Counted from the stretch's first letter, positions 16,586-26,896 are shown. The stretch is 64,000 bases of DNA from Neiella litorisoli (GCF_014773395.1 NZ_JACXAF010000026.1:1-64000), one strand, 5' to 3'. Numbers and translations: made by a program. Notes: generated by a model from the letters alone, not told the origin.

Positions 16586-18046
16586 TTAGCCGTAAGTTTG
16601 CACCGCGTAGTCATAACATTGTTTCAAAATGCGAATTGCGCGACTGTCGTCAGCATGGCTTTCGCTCAAACTTTGAATGCGCGCCATCATTTGCTCTAAA
16701 GTCAGCCAATCCGAGTCCGGCTCGAAGATCCGCTGGCGGCAAAACTGCAGCCATTGTTGCTGCTCTGCATCGGATAGGGTCGATGGATAATTGCGGGCCT
16801 TATATCGAAACAGCAGGGTATTGAGCCTTGGATCATCAAATAAGGTATCGAGACCAGCGAGTTGTTCGGGTTGTTGTTGGTGCAGCCAATCCATCTGCTG
16901 TTTGTCTGGGTTGCTAATAAAGCCATCGTAAAGGGCAATATCGGCATCGGCTGGTGGCCGCTCGGCGGCTCCTTGGCGCTCCAATTCTAGCCACTCAGTT
17001 AGTTTGGCGAGTAGTGGATGCCAGTTCTGTTGCAGCAGTTTGAGCCGTTCTAAGCACGCATTGCGGTCGATGCCGATGCGCTCAGCATCTTCTGGGCGCA
17101 GGGTTTTAGCCGGCGCAATTACTGGACACTTGTTCGATTGCACCCACTTTAATGGGATCGGCTGCAGGCCTTGCTCTAACAATTGCTGCCGCGGCGTGTA
17201 TAAGCGCTCCTTGATGGTGGCCGCATCCAACTCTAACAAGGGGGTGATGTCCATGGTCAGATTGATCATCAAGAACTTGGTTTTTTGGCGGCTGTCTTGC
17301 AGTACCGGCATCACCCAAGCACAGCAGCCTTGGGCTGGTGAAATTCGGCCACTGATATGCATTAGCGGTTGTGGGCCGCTCGGGTGAGTCATGGCATCGT
17401 TAATCATTGCCTCAATGGCTTGTTTGCCGCGATTATCAAAAAAGTACTGGTAGAGCTTGGGTTGCTTGTCTTTTATCAGCTTCGCCATGGCGATGGTGGC
17501 ATGGACATCGGATAAGGCATCGTGGGCATTTTCGTGGGCCAGACCATTGGCCTGAGTCAGCAGCTCCAGCTTAAAACTAACATTGCCCTCATCATTAGTT
17601 GGCCATTCGATACCTTCAGGACGAAGGGCGTAAGTGGCCCTCACTAAGTCGATCAGATCCCAGCGGCTATTGCCGTTTTGCCATTCACGACCATAGGGCT
17701 CCAACAGGTTGCGATACAAGCTATGACGGGTCACTTCATCATCAAACCGAATGGTGTTGTAACCCAGCGAGCAGGTGCCGGGTTCGCTCATGTGTTGCTG
17801 AATTTTGCGCATGAATTCGCATTCAGGCAGGCCTTTTTGTTGGGCGATTTGCGGTGTAATGCCGGTCACTAAACAAGCCTCGGGCGCTGGCAGATAATCA
17901 GGTGCTAATTGGGCAAATAGCTCAATAGGGCGGCCAATTGGATTGAAATCGGCATCGGTACGAATGGCGGCAAATTGCACCGGACGGTCGCGGCGAGGGT
18001 CAACGCCCCAGGTTTCATAGTCGTGAAACAAAAAGGTTTGGCTCAT
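16586..18046 (-). CDS. sbcB: exodeoxyribonuclease I
   Basis: A 486-residue 3'-5' single-strand DNA exonuclease acting in recombination and mismatch repair. The DEDD nuclease motif I is FHDYETWG at the N-terminus. Exo motifs with GYNTIRFDDEV (about 105-115) and AHDALSDVHATIAMA (about 178-192) follow, then the SH3-like and helical C-terminal regions of ExoI. The frame is open 24 codons further upstream, but the start MSQTFLFHDYE at 18046 matches the family N-terminus. Length is close to E. coli ExoI (475). Confidence 0.95.
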   Translation of the reverse strand: MSQTFLFHDYETWGVDPRRDRPVQFAAIRTDADFNPIGRPIELFAQLAPDYLPAPEACLVTGITPQIAQQKGLPECEFMRKIQQHMSEPGTCSLGYNTIRFDDEVTRHSLYRNLLEPYGREWQNGNSRWDLIDLVRATYALRPEGIEWPTNDEGNVSFKLELLTQANGLAHENAHDALSDVHATIAMAKLIKDKQPKLYQYFFDNRGKQAIEAMINDAMTHPSGPQPLMHISGRISPAQGCCAWVMPVLQDSRQKTKFLMINLTMDITPLLELDAATIKERLYTPRQQLLEQGLQPIPLKWVQSNKCPVIAPAKTLRPEDAERIGIDRNACLERLKLLQQNWHPLLAKLTEWLELERQGAAERPPADADIALYDGFISNPDKQQMDWLHQQQPEQLAGLDTLFDDPRLNTLLFRYKARNYPSTLSDAEQQQWLQFCRQRIFEPDSDWLTLEQMMARIQSLSESHADDSRAIRILKQCYDYAVQTYG

Positions 18047-18243
18047 GGCTGGCTTTTGATCGATCAGTGATGAGTGGATAGCAAGGTGGCGATGAGTGTA
18101 ACACGGCGGCCACGACATCGCCGCTACCTTACTTTGACGGCAGTGCTGTTGTGTTATTTAAATTGGCTCTAACTCTGTAGTTACCGTCAACCGGACGTGT
18201 TTGTTGAACTTGCTATTAGTCAGATAACCACAGTGGCCTAGCA

Positions 18244-20223
18244 TTATTCGAGCTGGGAAAATTCAAGCCAGTTGTAATTCATCAAAAATCCTTGTTGGCC
18301 GGTGAACTTAACATATAAGTCATGCTGGCCCTGTTTGCTTGTTGCTTGGCTAACAAACGACTGCCATTGGTCCCAACCACCGGTGTCGGAGACTTCAACT
18401 TGAGCGATTGGAGTTGTGTCCATTGAACCTTGATACAGCAATATGGTGCCGCCAACGCCATTGCTTGCTGCTCTGACGGTTAGCCGTAATTCGCCACCGT
18501 CGCCAAAATCGATATTGTCGTACCTCAAATAATCGCCTGAATTGATGTAGCCAATTTGTTCGGTGCCGTTGGCGACAGGCTCTACCACCACGCCATCACT
18601 GACTTGAAAGCTCGCCGCTTCAATGCGCTGATGAATGCTACGAGCGGGAACCGGCTTTTCAAAAACAGCACTAATGCGATCGCCGTTGGCAATAATGGGG
18701 AGCTGATTGACGGAAACATCATTGATTTTCCAGCCGGTAAATATCGAACCGTCAGCTGGCTGAGCCTCTAGCTCGAGTTTGTGAAGGTCATTAATAGTGA
18801 GCAGCGGCATGGGCTCGAAGTGCTGATAATCGTGGCCATTGATGCGCACAGTGCCCTCGCCACGGCCTTCGATGTAAAACTGCGCCGTGTTGGGAACATC
18901 GAAGCGGATCCAATTTAAGTCAAACAACGGTTGGTCGTCAGTGGCACTGGTAAAACTTAAATGTAAGTTTTGTTGGCCAGTCACTGCGGTTAATAATTTG
19001 CCACGCACGGTTTGCCATTGCGGCTTGCCTTTGTTGGCTGGCACGTCGATGCGGCCGATTAACAAGCCTTCTGCATTGTCTAAGCGAATATTGATCGTGC
19101 CGCTATGATAATTGTTATTGATTCGAGCCGAGACGGATTGATAGCGACGCTGTTCAAAATCAACACCAGAGTAGGTCAGCCAGCTGCCATCGGTAATGCC
19201 GGTGACGTACATTCCCGCAGGCTCGTGCTCGCGATGAATTGGTGTTTGCAGGCCGGAGCTGGCATCAAACCGATCCACTTGAATCATCTCCGCCGCACTT
19301 CTGATGCCGATCCCTCGTCGGGTCGGCTGCACCTTTTGAATGCTGCCATCGGTATTGAAGAACAGCTTGTCGGCAGCCATTGAGCGAAGTGACGCATCAA
19401 ATGACAAATCATGGTGGTGGTAAAACAAATACCATTGGCCTTGGTATTGAACGATGGAGTGATGATTAGTCCAGCAATCTGGCCACATATCCATAATCAC
19501 ACCACGATAGGTATATGGGCCAAGTGGTTTGTCGCTGGTGGCGTAGGCGATTTCTTCGTTGCCATGTTCGTCAACTGGGTAGGTTAGGTAGTAAAGGCCA
19601 TTGCGTTTAAAAACAAAGGGGCCCTCTTTGTACTTTTTGGATAGGTTGCCAATAATGACCGGCTCTTCGGCGCCTTCCATCATATTGTCTTTGAGCCGCA
19701 TGGCTTTGATTTCGTGATTGCGAGCCCAGAACAAGTATGACGTGCCATCGTCGTCAATCAGCACATTCGGATCGATGCCTGCGGTGCCAGCAATTGGCTG
19801 CTGCATCGGCACGTAAGGCCCAGTGGGTTGCTCCGCAATCGCAACGCCAATTTGGTCCTGAGCTGGGAAATAGAAGTAGTACTTACCGTCTTTTTCAACC
19901 GCATCTGGCGCCCACATTTCAAACGAATTGGGTTCGATCCAACTGATTTGATCTTGATGCAGGATGACGCCGTGATCCTTGAAATTCATCAGATCTTGGC
20001 TTGAGAACAGGTGGTAGTCCGGCATCATAAAGCCGTGCAGGCCTCGCAGGCCGTCATGTTCAACGATGTCGTGGGATGGAAACACATACAAGGTATCGCC
20101 AAACACCCGAGCGGTTGGATCGGCAGTGTAGATATGGGTGACTAGCGGGTTGTCCGCCGTAGAAATTCCGCTCCAGCACAACCCAAGTGCGGCGACAACG
20201 GACGGTAAAGTTCGATTCAGCAT
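18244..20223 (-). CDS. secreted GH43-family glycosidase with two CBM6-like domains
   Basis: A 659-residue secreted enzyme with a signal peptide ending near ISTADN (residue 24). The GH43 five-bladed propeller fills about 25-310. Candidate catalytic residues are the Asp in YTADPTARVF (base), the Asp in AGIDPNVLIDDDG (pKa modulator) and the Glu in YKEGPFVF (acid). A CBM6-like jelly roll lies at about 320-440. A repeat-like FTGW domain follows at about 445-515, then a second CBM6 at about 530-659 (GYINSGDYLRYDNIDFG, NYNWLEF). The family includes arabinofuranosidases, xylosidases and exo-galactanases; the subfamily cannot be fixed by eye. It is divergent from a secreted jelly-roll gene and near the P450 cluster, fitting use of algal polysaccharides. 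Confidence 0.88.
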   Translation of the reverse strand: MLNRTLPSVVAALGLCWSGISTADNPLVTHIYTADPTARVFGDTLYVFPSHDIVEHDGLRGLHGFMMPDYHLFSSQDLMNFKDHGVILHQDQISWIEPNSFEMWAPDAVEKDGKYYFYFPAQDQIGVAIAEQPTGPYVPMQQPIAGTAGIDPNVLIDDDGTSYLFWARNHEIKAMRLKDNMMEGAEEPVIIGNLSKKYKEGPFVFKRNGLYYLTYPVDEHGNEEIAYATSDKPLGPYTYRGVIMDMWPDCWTNHHSIVQYQGQWYLFYHHHDLSFDASLRSMAADKLFFNTDGSIQKVQPTRRGIGIRSAAEMIQVDRFDASSGLQTPIHREHEPAGMYVTGITDGSWLTYSGVDFEQRRYQSVSARINNNYHSGTINIRLDNAEGLLIGRIDVPANKGKPQWQTVRGKLLTAVTGQQNLHLSFTSATDDQPLFDLNWIRFDVPNTAQFYIEGRGEGTVRINGHDYQHFEPMPLLTINDLHKLELEAQPADGSIFTGWKINDVSVNQLPIIANGDRISAVFEKPVPARSIHQRIEAASFQVSDGVVVEPVANGTEQIGYINSGDYLRYDNIDFGDGGELRLTVRAASNGVGGTILLYQGSMDTTPIAQVEVSDTGGWDQWQSFVSQATSKQGQHDLYVKFTGQQGFLMNYNWLEFSQLE

Positions 20224-20532
20224 AAAACCACCTTGTTTCTTCCTTTGCTTGATTTGACCTTATGAGGATAATTGTTAACGGTAAACCATTCACTATTTAA
20301 TTGGTTTGATGCGTTTCGTCAGAGCTAAACCGTGACTTGATTCATGGAACTGTGGTTAAAACCCGATCCTATGGAGCTTGCGCACCGGAGATTTGGCCGA
20401 TGATCGTCATGGCTGTGATCTGCGCCATTCAAATTGGCCAGAAGCGGTTTCACGCAAGGTTGGGGTTGTTATGTTTGCGAGTAATCACAGTAAACCTTGG
20501 CTTCACGCCAAAATTCTTAGGGCGAACTATCC
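20224..20532. other. divergent intergenic region, GH43 / jelly-roll genes
   Basis: These 309 bases separate two divergently transcribed secreted-protein genes and must hold both promoters. Short frames here have no start signals or protein-like composition. An AT-rich stretch with GTTAAC and GGTTTGA-type words lies near 20270-20310, but no operator could be assigned. No terminator or RNA gene is seen. Confidence 0.5.
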
Positions 20533-21369
20533 GTGTCATTTGATAAATTTGTTGTTTTAGCAGCAGTTATGTTGACCAGTGTTTACTCCGTTGGAGTTGA
20601 AGCAGAAGCAACAGGTTGGCGATTGATCGATGATTTTGAAGATCCCGCTTCGATGAATCATTGGATTAAAGCCGACACCGATAATCAAACTGAGCCGCAT
20701 GTACCCAATCCACAAGTTACTGAACGTCGACAGCAAGCTAATGGTAACCACTACCTGCTAAAGAAACCTGCAGCTGACGGCGTGGTCGGCAATCGCAAGG
20801 CATTGACCTATAAAAAGCTGCCTGAGCCTGTCGAAGTGGGCGAAATCTACACCTTTTATGGTCGTTTCCAAGTCGAGAGCTTTCCCAATAATCATATTTT
20901 CGGTTTGTCCGATTTAGCGCCCAAGGGTATTGAACAACATGCTTACAACGCCTTTGAACCGAGCTTGAGAATTACTGATAAGGCCGAGTCGAATGGTGAT
21001 AAAAATGACGGCACCCTGATGGTCAAGCTTGGCAAAGGCTATGACAAGGTGGTCAACCCTGAGACCGGACAACCCGCTCAGCCGCTTGCGCCTGGCGTTT
21101 GGTATCAGGTGTGGATGGTGATGGACAACCGACCTCGAAATGAAGGCGGTCAGCGCTACGATGTGTTCCTAAAAGGCGGTGAATTTACTCAGCAAACCAA
21201 AGTATACAGCGGCGCAGACTATCGGATGAAACGGCAACAACCACTGATCTACTTTTTAGCCAACTGCAATACCGGGCCGGTGAAAAAGCCATATGGTAAC
21301 GGTGGGGTCCGTTATGACGATTTGTACTTGGTTAAAGGTAAAGTACTGAGTTCACCTTTCGTGCAATAG
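20533..21369 (+). CDS. secreted jelly-roll protein, possible polysaccharide-active or binding
   Basis: A 278-residue protein with a signal peptide (about 1-26, ending VEAEA). The mature part begins WRLIDDFEDPASMNHW, a start common in concanavalin A-like jelly-roll carbohydrate-binding or lyase domains. It ends with an all-beta segment (GVRYDDLYLVKG) that repeats the pattern typical of the last strand of such folds. Asp, Asn and Lys are frequent. I do not recognise a defined CAZy family. The start is GTG at 20533 with AGGG about 12 bases upstream; ATG 20569 would truncate the signal peptide. It is divergent from GH43 and near a PL7 lyase, so a role in algal polysaccharide use is plausible but unproven. 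Confidence 0.7.
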   Translation: MSFDKFVVLAAVMLTSVYSVGVEAEATGWRLIDDFEDPASMNHWIKADTDNQTEPHVPNPQVTERRQQANGNHYLLKKPAADGVVGNRKALTYKKLPEPVEVGEIYTFYGRFQVESFPNNHIFGLSDLAPKGIEQHAYNAFEPSLRITDKAESNGDKNDGTLMVKLGKGYDKVVNPETGQPAQPLAPGVWYQVWMVMDNRPRNEGGQRYDVFLKGGEFTQQTKVYSGADYRMKRQQPLIYFLANCNTGPVKKPYGNGGVRYDDLYLVKGKVLSSPFVQ

Positions 21370-21398
21370 TTTGGTTTGTAGTTTTGACTCTTTCGTGT

Positions 21399-22406
21399 TC
21401 AGGGCAACACTGGCGCAGGTTTAGATTGTTTACGCTGCCATTGCGATAGTGCAGCGGTCATCGGTTTTTCGGCGAGCCAATATGCAATCACACCAATCAT
21501 TGTTGATACTAGGGTGTAAGCGATGAATAGTGGAATGATTGACCACATCGATGCTGAATAAAGTCCTAATTTGCTTGCGATAACATGTAGAGCGGGCAAA
21601 CTCAGTACATGCGTTAAATAGATGGAGTAAGAAGCGTCGCCAAGTAGCAGCAAAAGGCGATTATTACTGGTGATGTTACGATTTAGCACAATCGCCATGA
21701 ATACCAAAAGCATTGGCAATCCAAAAGATACGAACCGATCCATATCCCGCAGCACATAAAGGCCAGCAAAACCCACTAATAGCAAACAAATCGATGTGGC
21801 ATTGCTAACCGGTATCTTTGCTCGGTAAAGGTATGCCAGCACAACTCCTAAGCTAAATTCGGTTAACAACGGGGAGGTGAAAAAGTCTCTCATATAGCTG
21901 CTTTGCCCAGGCAACAATAGACCCAGCAGCGTAGATAACAATAAAGCGGTAGCAATGATCTTTGGCGTGTGAGTTGCGGTGGTCGCTATCATTAAACCAA
22001 ACAAGACATAAAAGTACATTTCGAACGACAGCGTCCAGCCTGTGTAAACCACTGGGTAATCCTCTAGCGATATGAATAACAAGGATTTTATGGTGTGAAG
22101 CAAGTCGAAGCTATGGGTGGAGAATGCACTGGGGAACAGAAGCAGTAAAGCCGCGTAAGCCAAGGTCGTGAGCCAGTACATTGGGACGATTCGGATGATA
22201 CGCTTGGTCAAAAATTCAGTTGTTGTTTGGTCTGGTTTATTTAGAAACGTGTGGGTGATGATAAAGCCACTAATGATAAAAAACAGATCAACACCACTGG
22301 CGCCCAATTGAGCGACAAACCAGTCTTGTTCGACTTTGATCGCAGAATGGTAAACGACTACATAGAGCGCGGCTAATCCCCTCAAGACTTGGATACTATT
22401 GATCAT
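21399..22406 (-). CDS. acyltransferase 3 family membrane protein
   Basis: A 335-residue integral membrane O-acyltransferase of the OafA/Acyl_transf_3 family, with about ten hydrophobic segments. The N-terminal motif IQVLRGLAALYVVVYH carries the conserved Arg and His. GVDLFFIISGFII follows near residue 37, and GWTLSFEMYFY near 125. These enzymes move acetyl or other acyl groups onto surface sugars. No glycan-biosynthesis genes flank it, so the acceptor is unknown. It converges with the jelly-roll gene and is divergent from hrpA. Confidence 0.92.
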   Translation of the reverse strand: MINSIQVLRGLAALYVVVYHSAIKVEQDWFVAQLGASGVDLFFIISGFIITHTFLNKPDQTTTEFLTKRIIRIVPMYWLTTLAYAALLLLFPSAFSTHSFDLLHTIKSLLFISLEDYPVVYTGWTLSFEMYFYVLFGLMIATTATHTPKIIATALLLSTLLGLLLPGQSSYMRDFFTSPLLTEFSLGVVLAYLYRAKIPVSNATSICLLLVGFAGLYVLRDMDRFVSFGLPMLLVFMAIVLNRNITSNNRLLLLLGDASYSIYLTHVLSLPALHVIASKLGLYSASMWSIIPLFIAYTLVSTMIGVIAYWLAEKPMTAALSQWQRKQSKPAPVLP

Positions 22407-22627
22407 TCGATATTCCCTTCATCACGCTCGGGCGTCCTTAAATCTTTGGTCTGATGATATAAACCGAATGAAAAATACTCAAGTTAGCGCTTCTCGTTGT
22501 CATGTACCGGAGAAATCATACTTTTGCTTGCCATAGCGCTATTTTGATAGCATGCGCGACTAGTTTTTATGTCGTCGCATATGCCCGCTACTGTGGGCTG
22601 ACTCGTTAGCTCAAAGGTAGTTGCTTC

Positions 22628-25600
22628 ATGGCGCAATCAAGCCAATCGTCAGGCTCCAGTTTTAATCAGCAAATCGACCAGTGCATGCTTGCCGATCAAG
22701 GTAAGTTGCGCGGCCGTTGGCATGGTTTGAAAAAGATCCGTGATGACAACAAGCGCGAGCAGGTGCGAATCAAGATCCTTGCTTCGGTTGAAGAGTCGAT
22801 TTCGCGCCGCCAAAGGCGAGCTGAGAATCTACCTCAAGTCAGTTATCCGGAGCAATTACCGGTTAGCCAAAAACGCGATGAAATCGCTCAGGCGATTGTT
22901 GATCATCAGGTGGTGATTGTTGCCGGTGAAACCGGCTCGGGTAAAACCACCCAGTTGCCTAAAATATGCGTCGAGTTAGGTCGTGGCATTGGTGGTTTGA
23001 TTGGTCACACCCAACCTCGACGTTTGGCTGCTCGCAGCGTCGCCAGTCGAATTGCAGAAGAAATGGGCAGTAAGATCGGTGAGCACGTCGGGTTTAAGGT
23101 TCGCTTCTCGGATCACACCAGCGCCGATAGCTACATCAAACTGATGACCGACGGTATTTTGCTGAACGAAATTCAGCAAGACCGATTACTGCGCCAGTAC
23201 GACACCATCATTATCGATGAAGCTCACGAGCGCAGCCTTAACATTGATTTCATTCTCGGCTACCTAAAAGAGCTGTTGCCAAAGCGCCCTGATCTCAAAG
23301 TCATCATCACCTCGGCGACCATTGATCCGGAACGCTTCTCCAATCATTTTGACAAGGCGCCGATTATTGAAGTGTCAGGTCGAACCTATCCGGTTGAATT
23401 GCGTTACAGGCCGCTAGCTGAGGAAGATCAAAGCCGAGATTTGCACGATGCCATTGTCGGGGCCGTGGATGAGCTCTGTGCCGAGGGGCCGGGCGATATT
23501 CTGATCTTCATGAACGGTGAGCGCGAGATCCGCGACCTAGCCGATACCCTAAGCAAGCAGAATTATCGCTCGACTGAGATCTTGCCGCTTTACGCTCGGT
23601 TGTCCGCCGCCGAGCAGCAACGGGTGTTTAAACCGGCTCAAGGTCGACGTTTGGTGATTAGCACCAACGTTGCTGAAACCTCATTAACAGTGCCGGGTAT
23701 TCGCTACGTCATTGACCCCGGAACCGCGCGGATCAGCCGTTACTCGGTCCGCTCTAAGGTCCAGCGGTTACCCATCGAGGCAATTTCGCAGGCCAGCGCC
23801 AATCAGCGCTCAGGTCGTTGTGGCCGAGTTGCTGAAGGTATTTGTATTCGCCTCTACAGTGAAGAAGATTTTGCCGCCCGAGCAGAATTCACCGAGCCGG
23901 AGATTTTACGAACCAATTTGGCTTCAGTGATCTTGCAAATGGCGATGCTCAACTTTGGCGATATTGAAGCCTTTCCGTTTGTAGAAAAGCCCGATACCAA
24001 AACGGTCCGTGATGGTATTCGACTGCTTGAGGAAATCGGCGCCGCCGAGTTTTCTGGCCGCGGTGCGGTCAAGCTAACCAAACTCGGGTTCAAACTGGCG
24101 CGCTTCCCGGTTGATCCACGTTTGGCGCGAATGCTGGTTCACGGCGCAGAGAATAATGCAGGCAAAGAGTTGGCGGTGATTTGTGCGGCGCTAGGAACTC
24201 AAGATGTGCGCGAACGACCATTGGATAAACGTTCGCAGTCTGATCAGTGCCATGCCCAATGGAATGATAAAAGTTCTGATTTTATTGCCATGTTAAACCT
24301 TTGGCAGGGACTCGAAGAGAAGCAGCGTGAACTGAGCAATAATCAGTTTCGCAAGTGGTGCCGCAGCCAGTTTATTAACTACCTGCGGGTCCGTGAGTGG
24401 CAGGATGTCTATCAGCAATTAACTACCCATTTGGCGGAGATGGATTTCAAACTGAACGACGAGCCCGAAGGCTATGCCCAAGTTCACCAGTCGATATTGT
24501 CAGGCATGCTCAGCCATGTCGGTGAACTCAACAAAGACCGTGATTATCAGGGCGCTCGCAATCGGGTGTTTACCTTCTTCCCCGGTTCGTCATTGGGTCG
24601 CAAACGACCGAAGTGGGTGGTTGCCGCTGAGTTGGTCGAAACATCGCGTTTGTATGCCCGCTATGTGGCTGATATCGACGTCAGTTGGTTGGAGCCATTG
24701 GCCCAGCACTTGGTGAAGCGTAGCTACTCAGAGCCGGTATTTGAAGAGAAGCGCCAAGATGTGGTGGCCAGCGAAAAACAAACCTTGTTTGGATTAACCA
24801 TTGTGCCGAGTCGCAAGGTCAGTTTTGGTCGTATCGATCCGGTAGCAGCGCGAAACCTGTTTATCAAAGAAGCTTTAGTAGCCGGAAAACTTCGACTAAA
24901 CGCGCCGTTCTTCCAGAAAAATCAAAACCAAATTAAAGCCATTCAGCAGCAAGAAGCGATGATTCGGCGCCGTGATTTGTTGATTCACGATGACGAACAC
25001 GCCGATCTGTACGCCGCTAAATTGCCAACCTCTGTCTACAACAAGGTGACGCTGGCGCAGTGGTTAAAACAAGATGCCAAAGCCAACAACAAGTTGCTGG
25101 AGCTGAGTCGTGAGCAGTTGCTCGCCCGCGATGAAGATGACTTAAATGAATCGCAGTATCCGCGTCAGTGGCAGTTTGGCAATGTCAGCCTGCGGATGGA
25201 TTACCAGTTTGAGCCGGGCGAAGCGCAAGATGGCACTATTGTCCGTATTCCGCTGTCGCTGTTGAATCAGGTCGAAGAGCGACATTTTGATTGGCATATT
25301 CCAGCACTACGCGAAGAGCTGCTGACGGCGATGATCAAAGGTCTGCCCAAGCAGCTGCGCAAGCAATTTGTTCCGGCACCTGACTATGCTCGCAAGGTGG
25401 TCAATGAAATTGATGAGCAGGGCGACTTTATTAGCGAAGTGACTCGAGCGTTGCGCAAATTTAGTGGTCAACGGCTAGACGAATCAATCTGGGAGCAGAA
25501 TGAGGTGCCCGATCATCTGAAGATGAAGTTTCAGGTGGTCGATGACAAAGGCAAACCGGTGGCACTGGGCACTGACCTCACCAAGCTTCGCGAGCAATTG

Positions 25601-26518
25601 CAGGAACGTATTCAGGCCAGTTTGAAGAAGGTGGAAGCCGAGCAAGTGAAGCAAAGTTCATCGTCGCAATGGTGTTTTGGTGACTTGGCAGAGCAACTTC
25701 AAATTCGTCGCGATGGTTATCAGGTCGAGTTACACCCGAGTTTGGTTGATGATGGCAATGAAGTGAGCTTGCAGCAGTTTGATGAGCTATCACTCGCGCA
25801 AAGCCAACATCATGCTGGTGTGCGACGGTTGGTGTTGTTGAGTATTCCATCGCCGCGCAGTTATCTGGTAAAGAATTTGCCCAACAAAGCCAAACTAGCG
25901 ATGTATTACAACCCGCTTGGCCAAGTCAATGATTTGGTCGCCGATCTGATTGATGCCGCAGCCGATGCGTTAATTGAAGACAGTTGGTCGGTACGAACTG
26001 AAGCGAAGTTTAATGCACTACGCGATCATATTCGCGCCCAGTTGAACGAAACGGCTGGTCAAATCGCATTGCAGGTGGAGCGGATCTTAACCATTGCTCA
26101 CAAGCTCAATCGTGGTTTGAAAGGCAAAATGCCGTTTGAGCTGGTGAACTCCTACCAAGATATTCAACAGTGCTTAAATGGTTTGATTTTCAAAGGCTTT
26201 GTCGCGGCCAATGGAGTCGGCAAGCTGGATGATATTGAGCGCTACATGAAAGCCTTGTTGCGTCGCTTTGAAAAGCTAGCGGAGAACCCAACCAAAGATC
26301 GGCAAAGTATTCTGCTGATAAATAAGCTTTCTAGTCGCTATCAAGCGCTTGCTGACAAAGCTGTTGTGCGCCGCAAAGCGGCGGCCGAGCTTGACGCGGT
26401 GAAGTGGCAAATTGAAGAGCTCAAGGTATCCATTCATGCGCAACAACTGGGCACCAGTGGCCCTGTATCAGAAAAGCGAGTGGCGGCAGCCTTAACGGAA
26501 TTGGAAAAAATTCGCTAA
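22628..26518 (+). CDS. hrpA: ATP-dependent RNA helicase HrpA (DEAH box)
   Basis: A 1296-residue DEAH-box helicase, matching the roughly 1300 residues of E. coli HrpA. Walker A is GETGSGKTT near 100-108, motif II DEAH near 200, motif III SAT near 233, and motif VI QRSGRCGR near 395. The helicase-associated, OB-fold and long DUF3418 C-terminal regions follow. The protein acts on RNA in translation-related processes such as rescue of stalled ribosome complexes. The C-terminus is complete. It is separated by 93 bp from acyP on the same strand. Confidence 0.97.
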   Translation: MAQSSQSSGSSFNQQIDQCMLADQGKLRGRWHGLKKIRDDNKREQVRIKILASVEESISRRQRRAENLPQVSYPEQLPVSQKRDEIAQAIVDHQVVIVAGETGSGKTTQLPKICVELGRGIGGLIGHTQPRRLAARSVASRIAEEMGSKIGEHVGFKVRFSDHTSADSYIKLMTDGILLNEIQQDRLLRQYDTIIIDEAHERSLNIDFILGYLKELLPKRPDLKVIITSATIDPERFSNHFDKAPIIEVSGRTYPVELRYRPLAEEDQSRDLHDAIVGAVDELCAEGPGDILIFMNGEREIRDLADTLSKQNYRSTEILPLYARLSAAEQQRVFKPAQGRRLVISTNVAETSLTVPGIRYVIDPGTARISRYSVRSKVQRLPIEAISQASANQRSGRCGRVAEGICIRLYSEEDFAARAEFTEPEILRTNLASVILQMAMLNFGDIEAFPFVEKPDTKTVRDGIRLLEEIGAAEFSGRGAVKLTKLGFKLARFPVDPRLARMLVHGAENNAGKELAVICAALGTQDVRERPLDKRSQSDQCHAQWNDKSSDFIAMLNLWQGLEEKQRELSNNQFRKWCRSQFINYLRVREWQDVYQQLTTHLAEMDFKLNDEPEGYAQVHQSILSGMLSHVGELNKDRDYQGARNRVFTFFPGSSLGRKRPKWVVAAELVETSRLYARYVADIDVSWLEPLAQHLVKRSYSEPVFEEKRQDVVASEKQTLFGLTIVPSRKVSFGRIDPVAARNLFIKEALVAGKLRLNAPFFQKNQNQIKAIQQQEAMIRRRDLLIHDDEHADLYAAKLPTSVYNKVTLAQWLKQDAKANNKLLELSREQLLARDEDDLNESQYPRQWQFGNVSLRMDYQFEPGEAQDGTIVRIPLSLLNQVEERHFDWHIPALREELLTAMIKGLPKQLRKQFVPAPDYARKVVNEIDEQGDFISEVTRALRKFSGQRLDESIWEQNEVPDHLKMKFQVVDDKGKPVALGTDLTKLREQLQERIQASLKKVEAEQVKQSSSSQWCFGDLAEQLQIRRDGYQVELHPSLVDDGNEVSLQQFDELSLAQSQHHAGVRRLVLLSIPSPRSYLVKNLPNKAKLAMYYNPLGQVNDLVADLIDAAADALIEDSWSVRTEAKFNALRDHIRAQLNETAGQIALQVERILTIAHKLNRGLKGKMPFELVNSYQDIQQCLNGLIFKGFVAANGVGKLDDIERYMKALLRRFEKLAENPTKDRQSILLINKLSSRYQALADKAVVRRKAAAELDAVKWQIEELKVSIHAQQLGTSGPVSEKRVAAALTELEKIR

Positions 26519-26611
26519 TCGCCCTGCAAAAAAGCCGAAATAGCGCCATGCTACATCTGGCTCAGTTGGTTGCGATGATGTTGTCACAACCGGCTCTCAA
26601 GGAGGGGCGCT

Positions 26612-26884
26612 ATGTCTCAAGCTGCATTCAAAGGTTATATTTCCGGCTTAGTGCAAGGTGTCGGTTTTCGTTTTCATACCATGCAAAAAGCCCAGCAACT
26701 GTATTTGAACGGCTATGCTGAAAATCTAGCTGATGGTCGGGTCTGTGTGTATGCCGAAGGAGAAATGAATCACCTGCAGAACTTAGTCGATTGGCTTGAA
26801 GAAGGGCCACCCTCGGCACAAGTCTCTACCATTACGGTCGAATGGCAAGACCAGATCGGCATAGAAGGGTTTGATATCCGTTAG
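26612..26884 (+). CDS. acyP: acylphosphatase
   Basis: A 90-residue acylphosphatase, which hydrolyses carboxyl-phosphate bonds such as acetyl phosphate or carbamoyl phosphate. The catalytic signature is GLVQGVGFRFHT at 12-23, containing the phosphate-binding Arg20. The conserved catalytic Asn is in GYAENLADGRV near 38. An ideal Shine-Dalgarno AAGGAGG lies just before the ATG. It stands alone after hrpA. Confidence 0.95.
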   Translation: MSQAAFKGYISGLVQGVGFRFHTMQKAQQLYLNGYAENLADGRVCVYAEGEMNHLQNLVDWLEEGPPSAQVSTITVEWQDQIGIEGFDIR

Positions 26885-26896
26885 TGTAGGTTTCAA

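Noticed and set aside
20337-20560. Short plus-strand frames in the GH43/jelly-roll intergenic region
   Set aside because: They lack start signals, run into the jelly-roll start and show no recognisable motif.
26540-26580. A GGCTCAGTTGGT stretch resembling a tRNA D-arm
   Set aside because: No acceptor stem, anticodon arm or T-arm sequence can be found around it, so it is chance similarity.
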